A DNA stretch of 64,000 nucleotides from Cololabis saira (taxonomy: Eukaryota > Chordata > Actinopteri > Beloniformes > Belonidae): assembly GCF_033807715.1 (NCBI RefSeq), contig NC_084587.1, positions 14,489,017 through 14,553,016 of the forward strand, read 5' to 3'. The stretch's first letter is position 1, and the number at the start of each line of letters is the position of its first letter. The notes under the pieces were generated by a model, which ran no database searches, was not told where the DNA came from, and worked only from the letters and a program-made list of their open reading frames with translations. A program made the position numbers and the translations under genes. Shown here in pieces: positions 25,925 through 37,385 of this stretch.

Positions 25925-26645
25925 TACAAAAAATTAGGGGGGATGGTGGATTTTATCATAACGACAGATAATTTGTGCTGATTACAAATACTATAATATA
26001 TTACAAATAATAGCACTGACCAAAACACCTGCAGAAATACTGCAGGAATGACATAGCAGCAGTTAAATGCAGCCTTCTGTAAGCTTTAAATATCCACTGG
26101 GCTTACATCAAATACATCAAAACACAACAATAAAAAAAACTGTTTTCTGAACTTATCAACATGACTCTGTCCTTCACAGGATAAGTAAAATGGATCACTG
26201 CAAAAACTCAAAATCTTAACAAGAATATTTGTCTTATTTCTAGTTAAAATGTCTAATTTTAGTAAAAAAAATCTCATTACACTTAAAACAAGACTCATCA
26301 CTGGAAAAAACAACAATTTTCACCTGTTTCAAGTAGATTTTCACTTAAAATAAGTAGAAAAATCTGCATGTGGAACAAGATGTTATTGCTTGTAATGAGA
26401 AGATAAATCTTGTCCCATTGGCAAATTTTTGAAAGTGAAAATTTACTTGAAACAGGTGAAAGTTGTCAAATAAGTTTTTTTTCTGGTGTTATTTTTCTGG
26501 TGATGACTCTAAATGTTGAAATAGCAGTAATACCACATTCATTGACGAAATTACATAAGGGATGGAAAGGGGGGATGATTTTGAGCGTTTTTATTTCAGG
26601 GGGGATGTCATCCCCCCTCATCCCTCCTCAACTCGAATACTGGCT
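25925..26645 (+). mobile_element. Repeat element, copy A (pairs with 59130-59870)
   Basis: Contains 'gggatggtggattttatca', a central fold-back around 'gcaaaaactcaaaatcttaa' and 'tttcaagtagattttcactt', and a 'ggggggatgtcatcccccc' end. Almost the whole length is repeated in inverted orientation at 59130-59870. It is probably a non-autonomous DNA transposon; class unknown. Confidence 0.7.
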
Positions 26646-26963
26646 GTGGGTCAGACTCTGTAAAGTCACAATTCGCAAAGCTAAGTGACAACGCATCCCA
26701 GCAGACCTCAGCTACATCTCATTCCAGCTCTGGTGGTCCACTTGGAAGGGTCTTAAATGGAGCCAGTTGACAGAACAGGTACAAGCCAAAGAGCTAGAGA
26801 CTGTCCAGCTGGTGTTCCTCTGGTTAGTCCTCAATACTTCCAGGTCAACCCCAAGCCAGTCACAAAGGTCTCGTAGTACAGTTAACAGCCCGTTTATCTT
26901 TAAAATAAAAAACATTTTGAACGAGGGTTAATTGACAGCACAGAAGTCAAGTCAGGACATGGC

Positions 26964-26994
26964 TTTTTTTTTTTGCAAAAATTTAAGATTTATT
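26964..26994 (-). other. Poly(A) tail and AATAAA signal of SC5D retrocopy
   Basis: On the minus strand an AATAAA (26994-26989) is followed 14 bases later by an uninterrupted run of 11 A (26974-26964). It lies about 500 bp beyond the SC5D stop, as the end of a reverse-transcribed mRNA should. The ORF at 27188-27484 would be its 3' UTR. Confidence 0.65.
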
Positions 26995-27989
26995 GCTCGA
27001 AGGGATTAAATGATAAAGACACCAAATGCTGTTTTACAACTCTCGGGGGAAGAAGAAAAAAAAGCAGCAGCTATTTGTGCATATGTAAGACGGAAAAATG
27101 ATTAGTAGTTGTTAAATAAACAGTTCAACAGGTCGTATGTTGTTGTGCATCTGACATTTACCTCATTCTATAACCAGCCTTTTCTTGTCATTTTATGTCC
27201 TGAAACATCCAGATGATCCTGAATAGTGTTGAAATGGAAAGAGATAGTGGAAAGGTGGTACTTTGTTTTTCCTGTGACCTCAATTCCCCCACGTTAATAA
27301 CTGGGGGCTGGACGCCAGTCTGCCTCATCTGTTGATCGGTGTTTGTCGGACCAGAAACCTCGGCGCGCAGAATCTCACAACGGCTTTTTTGGCAAACAAG
27401 AACTCGTCTTATTCCCGGACACATTTCCAGCAGATTGATGGTGTAGCACATCGTCTCTAGGAAAGTAGTGATCACCGCCAGCATTTAATTAGAAACCACG
27501 CCCACCGTTACTCTTCCTTACACAATACTCCTCTCTGTTTACTTGTTTTTCTTCTCCCAGCTTTCCGTCTGCCCGAAGCTTCCGGATCAGATCGAGGGGG
27601 TTCTTCCCCGTCAGGGCCGACGGGTGCCGGTCGGAGCCCCCCAGCCGGTCCCACAGGGTGAAGTACCGGCCGTAGTTGTAGTCGAAGAAGAGGTGGTGGT
27701 CGGTGTGGTGGGCCGCGCCGTTGATGACGCTCGTCTGAGCACCGGGAACGCGGTAGTCGCTGTCGTGGATGGAGATAGTCCAAATGTTGATGAAAACGTA
27801 AAGCAGCAAGTAGAGCACCTTGTGGAGAGGGAAGAGGAAGGGGTAGATGTGGTAGGGGAGCCCCTGCATGAAGCCGTCCACTGGGTGGAAGGCGCGGCTG
27901 GCGAAGGGGCTGGGGATCTTCCACACATGGTGCGGCTTGTGAAACAGCTTGTAAATAAGCTTGTGGTGCAGGAATCGGTGAATCCAGTG

Positions 27990-28551
27990 CAGGGGTCAGC
28001 AACCCGCGGCTCTAGAGCACTCTTTAGTTCGTTGCCTTAGTGTCTCTTCTTTTCCTTTTTTTCTTTTTTTTTCTTCTTTTTTTCCTTTTTTTCTTCTTCT
28101 TTTTTCATTTTTTTCTTTTTTCTTCCTTTTTCCCCTCCTTTTTAATCTCGACATTTTGACTTTTTTCTCTAAATTTTGACTTTTTTTTTTACATTTCGAC
28201 TCTTTTCTCAACATTTCGACTTTTTTCTCTAAATTTTGACTTTTTTCTCGACATTTCGACTTTCTTCTCAACATTTTGACTTTTTTCACGACATTTCGAC
28301 TTTTTTCTCATCATTTTGACTTTTTTCTCGACATTTAAACTTCTTTCTCAACATTTTGACTTTTTTCTCGAAGTGCATAAAGAAAAAAAAAATCTTCCCC
28401 CAGTTATAACTAATATAGAAACATGCAGCATGTGTTGCCTTCATTCTAAGGCTTATACTAGACTTTCCATTATTTGCGGCTCCAGACATATTCATTTTTT
28501 TTGTTTTTGGTCCAATACGGCTCTTTCAACATTTCTGGTTGCCGACCACTG
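27990..28551. mobile_element. hAT MITE inside the SC5D copy
   Basis: Ends CAGGGGTCAGCAACCCGC and GGTTGCCGACCACTG are inverted. It is flanked by ATCCAGTG (27982-27989) and ATTCAGTA (28552-28559), which differ at two of eight bases; the undamaged SC5D codons imply ATCCAGTA, so each copy has one mutation. The interior is a short-unit tandem array. The insertion splits the first histidine cluster region of SC5D. Confidence 0.88.
28141..28375. repeat. Tandem array, ~18-20 bp unit
   Basis: About a dozen imperfect units of 'gacttttttctcgacattt' with alternating aacattt/cgacattt versions. It forms the body of the hAT MITE. The minus-strand Lys-rich ORFs across it are translation artefacts. Confidence 0.9.
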
Positions 28552-28961
28552 ATTCAGTAGATACACATGTCCCTGAAAAACAGGAAAGAAACCATGCTCA
28601 GGAAGAGGCCGGGCCAACCCAGCGGGGAGTCACTGACGTTGTCGTACGGTCTGCTGTAACCTCTGACCTCAGCGAAAAAACAAAGCCACCGTGGGAATGC
28701 TGATCCAGGGCAGAGAGGTCATCGCATATTTGATTTCTCTCCGGACCTGATTCTCCAAGAAGTGCGGGTGTTTCATGAGACTGTGGTCAAAGATGAGCCG
28801 GTAGCTGAGGGCACCCAGGCCCAGGTACAGGACTGCGGCCCCCAGGTTGGTCACCACCAGGAGGCTGATGAGTTGCTGCAGGGCCTTGTCCTCGGACCAC
28901 GATGACGGGTACACGTACGGGGTGAGGACGTAGTGGTCTGCCTCGCCAGTACCAGGTCCAT

Positions 28962-29838
28962 GGCTGACTTTTTCAAATCACTATGTATTTCACATATGTC
29001 AGTTTTTTGTTTCTTCTTCTTTTTTTTGTTGCTTTTTCCCATTAGGGCTCGCCACTGCAGCTTTTTCATCTCCTCCTGTTGCTTCCTTTGTCATCACAAA
29101 GAACCTTCCATCTTCATCCTGCAGGAGTTAGTGGTCCGTCTTTTAAGACACATGTTTTTGTTGCATGTTTAACATAATTAATAATCTGATCCCAGCCAGT
29201 CTTATTATTAGGAAAATCTAAGCATTGCACTGTTCGACATCAGAACAAACACGTTACAGCATCCACCTCTTGGAAAATTTGTAGCCGGTTTCCATTGGAG
29301 AATTGCTTCTCAGTTGCTTCTCTAAGAGGGATTTTTAAAAAAAAATATGTATCTATTAACCCCAGACAATTTTCATGCACCTGTAATCTAGTTATGGAGA
29401 CCAAACTCATGTTTTGAACCAGGCTATAAACATGTCAATTTTTGCAATAAAGTTGGATATTATAACTTGGGGGTTAATGTAGATTAACTCACTAATGGAT
29501 CATTCCCTTAGCGGTCAGTCAAGGAAGAGCAACTACTTTCACATTGGACTCGACCCATAAAACCAGATGTTGCCCTTTGTGCATATGTTATGTATGTCGC
29601 CATCGTTTGGGTCTTTGGTGCTTCAAGATTAGACTCCTGGATATCCTTATTATATCAGGATGTCCTGATGTTCTTTTTAAAGCTTTAGTTGATACAGAGT
29701 GCAAGTGAATTTGTTGAGAGTAAGCAGGGAAGATCGGCTTTCTCTGTTTTAAGCTCAGTTTCATCGGTTCACTGTTTAATCCAGAACAGAAATTAAAATC
29801 TTAAAAGCTTTGGACCAAACTCCAGCCTATAATCCAGT
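28962..29838. other. GPR83 intron 2 DNA, possible 5' flank of SC5D copy
   Basis: The first tens of bases above 28961 could be retrocopied SC5D 5' UTR. I could not find the matching target duplication for the retrocopy. Nothing else was recognised. Confidence 0.4.
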
Positions 29839-30285
29839 TCATCTTTTAAAGGTCTTCCCAAAAGGACCTTTGGTCATTCGGCTCTTTTCTGGATCCAACT
29901 CACAGTTTGGATTCAGCAGATTCAGCTGGCTTGGACAAACCGGAGCGAATTTGTCAGGAAAGTAACATATGTCTTTAGTTTTCTTATATTCATTGCGATC
30001 TATTGTGTTGATGACAGCTTTTGCAAAGTCATTCATTATTTCAACCAGCATCATGAAGTTAGTAATGTCGAACTCTTTCTCTTCTAAAATTTTTTCAGTC
30101 ACATTCTTTAAGAGTTCCAAGGATGACAGAACTATTTTTGGTTTCTTTTGCCTCTTTGTGCCCCAACTCAGTGTGAATTGTCTCAGCTGGAGTTAAACTG
30201 TAAAGATTTTGGAGGTTATTCAGTGCCATCAGCTGCTGAATAGCCTGCATTGAGCTTGTAACAAGAAAAGAGTTCACTTGCTTCA
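29839..30285 (-). pseudogene. Unidentified coding-like remnant
   Basis: Two minus-strand frames abut with a shift near 30115: NSFLVTSSMQAIQQLMALNN ... GTLKE, then LELLKNVTEKILEEKEFD and FMMLVEIMNDFAKAVINTID ... CYFPDKFAPVCPSQLNLLNP. Amino-acid usage looks protein-like across both frames, and the join is smooth (GTLKE/LELLKN overlap). I do not recognise the family, and no splice context was found. It may be a broken exon or transposon gene, or chance. Confidence 0.3.
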
Positions 30286-31079
30286 GAAAAGCTTCATGTC
30301 ATCCATTTTATTCGCTCTTTTTGTGCAGATGTACCCATTCACTTCTACATAGAAGTTATTAGTGTTGCACTTTATGAAACTTTCAGAGATCCTCGAACAT
30401 TTCCAGACTAGCATTCAATTCTTATTTCCTTTTCTTCATTTTGATTGGGAGATTTTCACCCACTTTGCCTTCTATACTGCCATTTATATTTCTGAAAATC
30501 ATATAAACAAGCATTCTTTATTTTCAAATTCAGTGTCTAAATTAGTTTCCTTAAGGCTCTGTCACACCTTAACTTTTTAGCAAACTTATGTCGACTTGTG
30601 CAAAACTTGGTGACTACTTTTGCATACCTCAAATAAGTTACAGTTGGATTCAGCTGGATGCACAGTAAAGGAAAGTGCTGCAGCTCCTCAAGCTAGACCG
30701 GGGTCCAGACTCCAGGTCTTATTTATGGGCTGCTGTTTTTGAGCAAACTGTGGCTCCCATGTGCTGCAGTGTGGAGGTTTGACATGTATGAACAGCTCAT
30801 GTTGGAACTCCGTTGGATGAGACGAGGTGGAGGCCACGGATGCAGACGCGCTGATACCATTGACGATGCCTGAGAGGTGTTGGAACCCGCATCAACTTCA
30901 TCAGACGCAGCATTAGGGGGAGGGTGTGGGTGGAGATGGAGATGGATGCTCTTTGCCAGGAGACGTCTTGGCAGTCTCTTCTATGTGTTGGGTATGATGG
31001 TGACAGTGGAGGTAAAGTGACGGAGTGACTTAACACACTAAGATGCATTATAGAGTTTAACTGCTGTTGGGGTGTATTA

Positions 31080-32145
31080 TGGCACTTTTCCACTAGTACC
31101 TACACTGATACAAATATTGTGCTTGATCTACTTAAAAAAATAAGGCAACTTTTTGCATGATATTATTATGTAGTAGATCAAGAAAGACTAGTCTTTGTAT
31201 AAACTACTCAATGTTTTGTATGTAAATAATACATTTTGCAAGTACAGTCAACTTAATTGTGTTAAGTTTACTTTATTTATCAAAATTAATCTGACTTTAA
31301 AAATTAAAAAAATAAAAAAAAAATAAAAATTTTAAAAATAAAAAAAAGAAAAGAAAAGAAAAAAAGAAAAAATTAAGTTGACTTTACTTGCAAATGAATT
31401 TTGTACATACTAAAAATTAAGTAGTTTATAGAAAGACTAGTCTTTCTTGATCTACATAAAAATCTCATGCGAAAAAGTTGCCTTCATTTTTTTAAAGTAG
31501 ATCAAGCAAGATATTTTTTACTGTGGTTGTTCTACTTAAACAAATAAAGCTTTCAACTAAACGTTGGTCAATCTGCCCAATAGATTAAAATTGTTAACGT
31601 TAGCAAAGTCTAGCTGTACCTGTCCGGGATGCGTGCACAGAGATGACGTCATGAGTTCAGAGGTCTTGTTTACAAACTGATTTATTTGTTACACACACAG
31701 CCCCGGATGTAGACAACAGGTCCTGGAAGACGCGCAGAAGCAGATCTAGTGATTCATAAAAGAAATGAACAAGTTTCGCGGCAATAATGTGTTATTTAGA
31801 CGCTGCATCGTCTGTGTCCCGCTGTGCCCCCATTCGCTACCGTTATATGGAGAAGCGGCTCGCACAAAACTCCTAATATCTTCCGAAGGACTCCAAATGA
31901 CACCAAACTTTTCTGGGTGAGTATACGACCATAAAAAATGCCAGAAATAAGGTCCAGGTTGTAAAAAACGGAACTTTCTCTTTAAATATGTTATATTAAC
32001 ATGAGCTTAGATTTATTTTTTTCAGTGTACTCGGCTCTACTCATGTCAGCTCGGCTCACCTCAACTCAGCCTAGTTTCTTTTCCATAACAATTCAGCACC
32101 CGGAGCAGAAGTAGCTGTGACGTATTTGAACAGCCAGGTACTTGT
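31080..32145. mobile_element. Harbinger-like MITE, interrupted and truncated
   Basis: It starts TGGCACTTTTCCACTAGTACC after TTA (31077-31079), identical to the start at 34587. After 23 bp it is broken by the TA-flanked element 31103-32027, then continues with 'ctcggctctactcatgtcag' and the 'ttcttttccataacaattcagc' text also seen at 34636. The far end is missing. Confidence 0.7.
31103..32027. mobile_element. TA-flanked fold-back element (CACTGATACAAATATT family)
   Basis: Begins CACTGATACAAATATTG, ends TTTTTTTCAGTG, with TA on both sides (31101-31102 and 32028-32029). The host Harbinger sequence resumes exactly after the second TA. The interior is a long hairpin: 'gtagatcaagaaagactagtctttg' is inverted around 31435-31465. 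Related copies are at 62304 and 63477. TA targeting suggests a Tc1/mariner-like mobiliser. Confidence 0.75.
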
Positions 32146-32739
32146 AAGAGTCCACTGCCTCAATGTCTTTTCCCTGGATGTTCACCGGTGTGGTGGGGGG
32201 GTGACTTCCTCCTGATGTCTAGAAAGGAGTTAATTTTGCTCTATATAATTTTACAAAAATGAAATCGGAAAGTCATCAGTAAGAGATCCCAATTCCATAT
32301 GAACCTTGTTTAAAAGCATTTGAAATGATAAAAAGCTGCATGTCTATAAGTCCTCAGCCCATTTATGAATTTTAGTCACATACGTTCTCTCCTAAACTCT
32401 GTCAGATATTGTCCTCTGTTACATCTAGGTTCACCAGTCATTTCAGTCTTTAAATCAGGTTTACATCTTCTATTTCCATTGATAATACTTCAGTAGGTCA
32501 GTAGGACCTTCTACAACCAGTCATTTGGGGACTGAACCATGTGATTCAGTCTTCGCAGATTTCTTCTTTGGATCCTACGCCACGCTGCAGGGTCACATGG
32601 CTTGAGACACATTACCTTAACTGTGTGCAACGACTGTGAGTGACGAAAAAGCAACTTAACCTCAACTTCATAAGAAATCAAAGAAACAATATGATCGCAA
32701 ATAAATAGTTATTGGTTTTTTTTCATCGAAAGATTTGCT

Positions 32740-33275
32740 CACTCATGCGTTTTTGCCGTTCGTTTACACGAAAACGAAGCTCAAAGTCACCAAAAATGAT
32801 CATTTCTGAAAACTCCAGCCAAAGTGGAGATTTTCAAAAACTCTGTTTTCACGTTTGCTTGTAAACGGAGGGAAACGGAGATTTAGGCTTCAGAACGTCA
32901 CATTATGCAACAGAAACGTCACCAGCATCATTTGTGCGACCTGTGTTTACAATTTGTTTGGCCACCGTCAATATTTTCTTGTATTTTACCTGTTTTATAT
33001 TCTAAAGTCACACTTAAAGTAACGCCGTCGATTTAACGCGGAACCATATTATGCAGGCTTCACACGTGTCATTTGTTGATGTTTTTTTTACAGGATTCCA
33101 ATTGGCTAGCATGACTTTACGCTTCTCGTTACACTGCCCCCTGTAGGTTTGGATGCTCATAGCACCTTAACAGCGTATTCATGCGGGTTCGTGTAAACGA
33201 GGATATTTTTCAAAACGTAGAGGGGGAAATATCAGTTTTTGTAAATACCCGGCTATGTGTAAACGTGGCCTAAAG
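32740..33275 (-). mobile_element. MITE, inverted relative of 49381-49990
   Basis: Long shared segments with 49381-49990 in the opposite orientation: 'cgtttacacgaaaacgaagctcaaagtcacc', the 'cttctcgttacactgccccctg' block and the 'gtgtaaacgtggcctaa' end. One terminus appears eroded. Half of a 'cgcggaaccata' fold-back lies at about 33025-33052. Confidence 0.7.
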
Positions 33276-34583
33276 CTCCAACCTGGATTTAAAAAGATGC
33301 ACACCACGCTTAGCGGAGAGAACCACAAGCAGAGAACAGCTCACTCCACTTCCCAAAACCAGCTGCGATGAACCAATCACCAAGATTCAAACTTCCAAGT
33401 TAACGCCAATGAGCAAGTAAGAAAAGCTGCAGTTCCTGGACCAACCACTGGGCGCTGGCTCCAAAAGGCACCAATGTGACACCAATGTTAAAATGTCCAA
33501 CAGCAGAAATTAACATTTATCCTTTGTTCAAAATATGATTTTGCTTTCTACAGCTAAATGTCACATCCATGACAAATGTACGAGGAGCAATTTAAAAAAA
33601 AAAAATGTTTTAAACCACAACAGCTAAAATAATATGAAGTTACACATGTGTTTATAATTAAGGGGGTGTTTTTTTCACTGGTAGCAAGCACAGACAATGG
33701 CCGGCTCTTATCACCCCTTACTGATCACTTAGCACTGTATTGACATCTGAGCTGTGAATGGAGACCTAACAGGGCATAATCATTCATATTTTAAAGAGAA
33801 AATACTTTGTTGTGCTGTTAATAGTAACACCAGAATGTGTGATTGGCTGAGAGTTGCCCTGGAAGGGTCAGAGGACGAAGCTAAGTGCCAGGACCCACAG
33901 TGGGTCATTTCTAGGACCATCCCAAGTGTAATAGAACCGTATTGAAACTGAAAGTTAACAAGGTCGCTGTAAACTGTCAATGACTGGTCACATTTACTGT
34001 CTAAATCTTCTGTCTATGGTGGACACATAAATCAGCTGATGTGAGGTTGAACTCTTTGACTTTCTTCCCTCGATGTATTTTTGAGGACAAGAACAAGGTC
34101 TGTGACAGTAACCCACGTTTAATCAGAAATTACTCTTTCCTAAGCCTCATTTTCCTCTTGCTCCTTCTTGATCCCGCCCTCTTCCTCCACATATCCAACC
34201 ATACACGTATTCGTCCTCTGCCTCTGATAGTTTCTCTCCACTGTTGGAAAGAAATTGCATCAGCGACCTGTTTGGACCCTGAACCTGAGTTATATGAGTC
34301 GTCACATCAAAACTGTTTACGGCATTGTGAAAAGTGTGATTGGCTGTCTACATGTGATCAAGCCACTGACCATCACGTTCAGAAAATTAGTTTAAGAGTG
34401 TGAGCAGTTGAGAAAACCTGAAATAGTAAAACATCCTTGAGTTTTGGCTCCGGTCATTCCCCTTTTAGTAGGCTTCGTAGTGATATTGGAGGTGATGAAG
34501 ATGACTTAGCCCACGCCCCATCGAATCAGAGCCCACATGCGGAAGCAGTGGAGGGGGTGGGATTTTAATAAGCCAGAGAGAAC
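33276..34583. other. GPR83 intron 2 DNA, nothing recognised
   Basis: Several open frames of 60-120 codons (for example 34041-34403) show no domain and no splice-site pattern that I trust. Confidence 0.4.
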
Positions 34584-34586
34584 TTA

Positions 34587-35297
34587 TGGCACTTTTCCAC
34601 TAGTACCTACTCGGCTCGACTCAACTTGTCCTGGTTTCTTTTCCATAACAATTCAGCTGGAGCAGAAGTAGGAGGTTGGAGCGAAGCTGCTGTGACGTAT
34701 TTGATTGTGTGATCTAAACGAAGAAGACAACAACACTAAAGATGTAGAACATGGAGGAGATGATAAATTTGCTGCTGGGTCTGTGGCTTGTGTTCGATAT
34801 CAAGTTAAAAAAATTAGAGTGAGGGAAACTGCAAGCGGTGGCGCTTATTAAGTTTTATTTGTTTGTCTCGGTGCTGCTGAAAAGTCAGTTGGAGCCGCGA
34901 GCAGCCATGAAGAGACAGAGCTCCTGGTGGATCTGATCGTTCCTTATCTCCCGTCTAGATCCCTTTTTAATTCTCTCCTCGGCCACCAGGTTTATGAACA
35001 TCTGCACCTCAGAGTTGGATCATGGAACAGACTTTTGCGCTGCCATTGCCTGTTGAATAAAATGAACAAGAAGCCGCGAGTCGCTCTTTCGCTGATTTCT
35101 ACATCCTGACTCAGACGTCTGACGGGCCAACCCCCCGACCAATCGGTGGTCTGTATGATGTGAGATACAGCCCGACAACCCGCTTACAACCTCGGCAGAG
35201 TAGTTACAGAAAAACTATCTACTAAACACGGTTGGACCCCTAGTGGGAAAGCGCCAAACCGAGCCGAGCCGGGGTGAGTGCTAGTGGAAAAGTGCCA
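34587..35297 (-). mobile_element. Harbinger-like MITE with Myb-like gene remnant
   Basis: Ends TGGCACTTTTCCACTAGT and ACTAGTGGAAAAGTGCCA are inverted copies, flanked by TTA (34584-34586 and 35298-35300), the 3-bp PIF/Harbinger target. The minus strand at about 34925-35040 encodes a decayed segment like EVQMFINLVA.ERIKKG, which I recognise as the Myb/SANT-like DNA-binding protein of Harbinger transposons. The transposase is absent. Confidence 0.82.
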
Positions 35298-36131
35298 TTA
35301 GTGGGGGAGAGATACATCAGAAAGCATCTGAGAGAAAAATGCCGTTTACACCTTTTAAATATTTCTACCAGAGCGAGCTATCAAAGGTCACTTCAATTAT
35401 AACAGCTGTTTTAGCCGATACTGAAAAGTTCTAGTTTATGTGGCCTCAAATTATGAATTAAGAGACCGAATAAGTTCCAACACTGCAATTAGCACTTTGA
35501 TAAGGTTCATAAGTAATTAAATAATGACAAATGCAGAAGGCAAAAAAAAATTGTAAATTGTGGCGTATTTTGGTGTCAGTAGTGGGTCATGATAGAATCA
35601 ATATTTTCCTCCGTTATCATGGTTCCTATTAGTCGTCTGAGCAATTGAATGAATGATTCTGAGATATATTTTCAATTTCCGTTAACACCTGCTGCCCTAT
35701 AGAAATGTTTTGATCCTAACAGATGGCAGAAATTGGCTTTTACATAAACAGCCCTGACACGGCTAACACGAGATAGGATCTGTATCATTTCTGGTCATCA
35801 TCCGCTCATTTCCCCGCAGGTTTATCAAGTGCAGCTTTCCTCTCATACTTGCCAACCGGCTGTACAATCACTCAGGATAATGGGCTCTTTTCATGCAGTG
35901 TGTTCCTTTTTCCCTTGATGTGCTGTGTTATCTCCTCGTGTAGAGTAAAAACCAATGTGACAACGACCATTTACAACCTTCTACTTCAAACAAATCCTCT
36001 CAACATGTAGAGTGGTTGTTATCAGGAGGTTGGATCCGTGACATCCTCCAAACTCCAGTCCCTCACGTGCTTGTTGTTTCGGTTAAAAGCATTTGTTCAG
36101 GTAATCTTACATTATTTTCATTTTTTTCATT

Positions 36132-36800
36132 TTGATACATTCATACATCATACATCATTTCATACATAAAAAGGAGGCAAGAGAACACACCAATGGACTT
36201 TTTATCAATGCAGGATTAATTAAACTTAAAGATATTATTGAGTTACAGACTTTATTGGTTATGTTCAAGGCAAAAAGCAGAATATTGCCTGAAAATATAC
36301 AACGTTTTTTTGTGTTTAGTTCAGAAGATAAGAACCATAGGAGGAAATTTGATTTTAAACATCCGTTTGCACGCACCACTTTAAAACAAATGTGTATTTC
36401 AGTATGTGGTGTAAAATTATGGAACTCCTTAACAACTGATTTAAAGGATTGTAAAAATATTCACCAGTTCAAGAAATTGTATAAAGACCACACAATTAGA
36501 CAATATGAATTTAACGGGTAAAATATATTTTGTTGTTTTTGTTTTAAATTGTTGGTGAGTTAGTGTGTATGTTTTCTTATTTTTTTGTTTTGTTTTTTCA
36601 TTATTTCTTTTTTTTTTTGTATTATATAAGTAGTGATTGTTGAACAGACGGACAGAACATCTTCATATGAATTGTTTTATTTTTTTTGAGAAAGGGGCTT
36701 GGTATATAAGGCTTTCTTCTTCTTGCCCCTTTTCCATCATGGAATGGAACATATGTGAACTATTTCCATGATATGGAATAAATAAAAATGAAATGAAATT
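36132..36800 (+). mobile_element. LINE RT C-terminal fragment, plus strand
   Basis: Codes LIKLKDIIELQTLLVMFKAK, then FKHPFARTTLKQMCISVCGV and KLWNSLTTDLK, followed by a 3' UTR ending in 'gaataaataaaaatgaaatga'. This is the C-terminal tail of a Jockey/Rex1-like LINE protein. It meets a second copy of the same family tail-to-tail at about 36800. Confidence 0.75.
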
Positions 36801-37385
36801 TTATTTATTCCGATCATGGAAATATGCAAACTAAAAAAACAAACAAGTAAAATGACAACACAATCAAAAGCATATTCCATAACCAGAATGGAGCAGGAAG
36901 AAGAAAATCTTATTATACCTGCCCCTCCCTTAAAACAAAATTGAACAATAATAACAGATGGTCTGCACAATTACTTAGTTAATATCACAAAGAAAGAAAA
37001 ACAAAAAAATCAAAGATAGATTGTCTGTCTCCATACGAGTATATTATAAATTTTGACTATTTCATCCATACATTGCTATTTTTTTCTCTTTAAATTTCTT
37101 TTTAAACTGAAATATGTTTATACAGCCCTTTAAATAATAATGTAATGAATTCCATAACTTAATTCCAACAATTGAAACGCTGATCTGCTTTAAAGTTGTT
37201 CGGGCAAATAGATGTTTAAAATTACATTTTCTACGACTATCTTCATTATTTGAACTGAAAGTAAACATGTATTGTAAGTTTTTACATTTAGCTGTGTACA
37301 TGATTGTGAGTGTTTGTAACTTAACCAAATCATCGAGTTTCAGTAATCTTGATTCAAAAAATAACATAATGTATGATCGCTGTGT
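36800..37385 (-). mobile_element. LINE RT C-terminal fragment, minus strand
   Basis: Same family as the neighbour but inverted: LLKLDDLVKLQTLTIMYTAK, FKHLFARTTLKQISVSIVGI and KLWNSLHYYLK on the minus strand. The 3' end ('ttttatttattccgatcatg' on plus) abuts the 3' end of the plus-strand copy. Both are 5' truncated. Confidence 0.75.

Larger units (their letters stand above)
27489..28961 (-). pseudogene. sc5d: SC5D (lathosterol oxidase) processed pseudogene
   Basis: The protein match is to sterol C5-desaturase, an ER membrane di-iron enzyme converting lathosterol to 7-dehydrocholesterol. Reading from MDLVL at 28961, the copy covers TPYVYPSSWSEDKALQQL, DHSLMKHPHFLENQVRREIK, then the histidine clusters HRFLHH, HKPHH and HHTDHH, to TAA at 27489. 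The whole CDS is collinear without introns. Damage: a frameshift just after MDLVL (about 28943, one base apparently missing), a second after VALFF (near 28674, one extra base), and a 562-bp hAT insertion at the tryptophan codon of the IYWIHR segment. With an AATAAA plus A-tract downstream this is best read as a retrocopy. An assembly error could explain a single frameshift but not all three lesions. Confidence 0.88.

Noticed and set aside
26712..26963. Target duplication for the SC5D retrocopy
   Set aside because: Sequence next to the poly(T) ('agtcaaggacatggc'-like) was compared with 28.96-29.2 kb and no convincing match was found, so none is claimed.
27543..28040. 165-residue plus-strand ORF and minus alternatives over SC5D
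   Set aside because: Shadow frames of the SC5D retrocopy; only the frame with the histidine clusters has homology.
28141..28375. Regular short repeats resembling a CRISPR array
   Set aside because: Units of 18-20 bp are directly adjacent with no unique spacers, inside a hAT MITE in a eukaryotic intron.
34041..34403. 120-residue plus-strand ORF with cysteines
   Set aside because: No recognised domain, no splice context, and nothing similar nearby; treated as chance.
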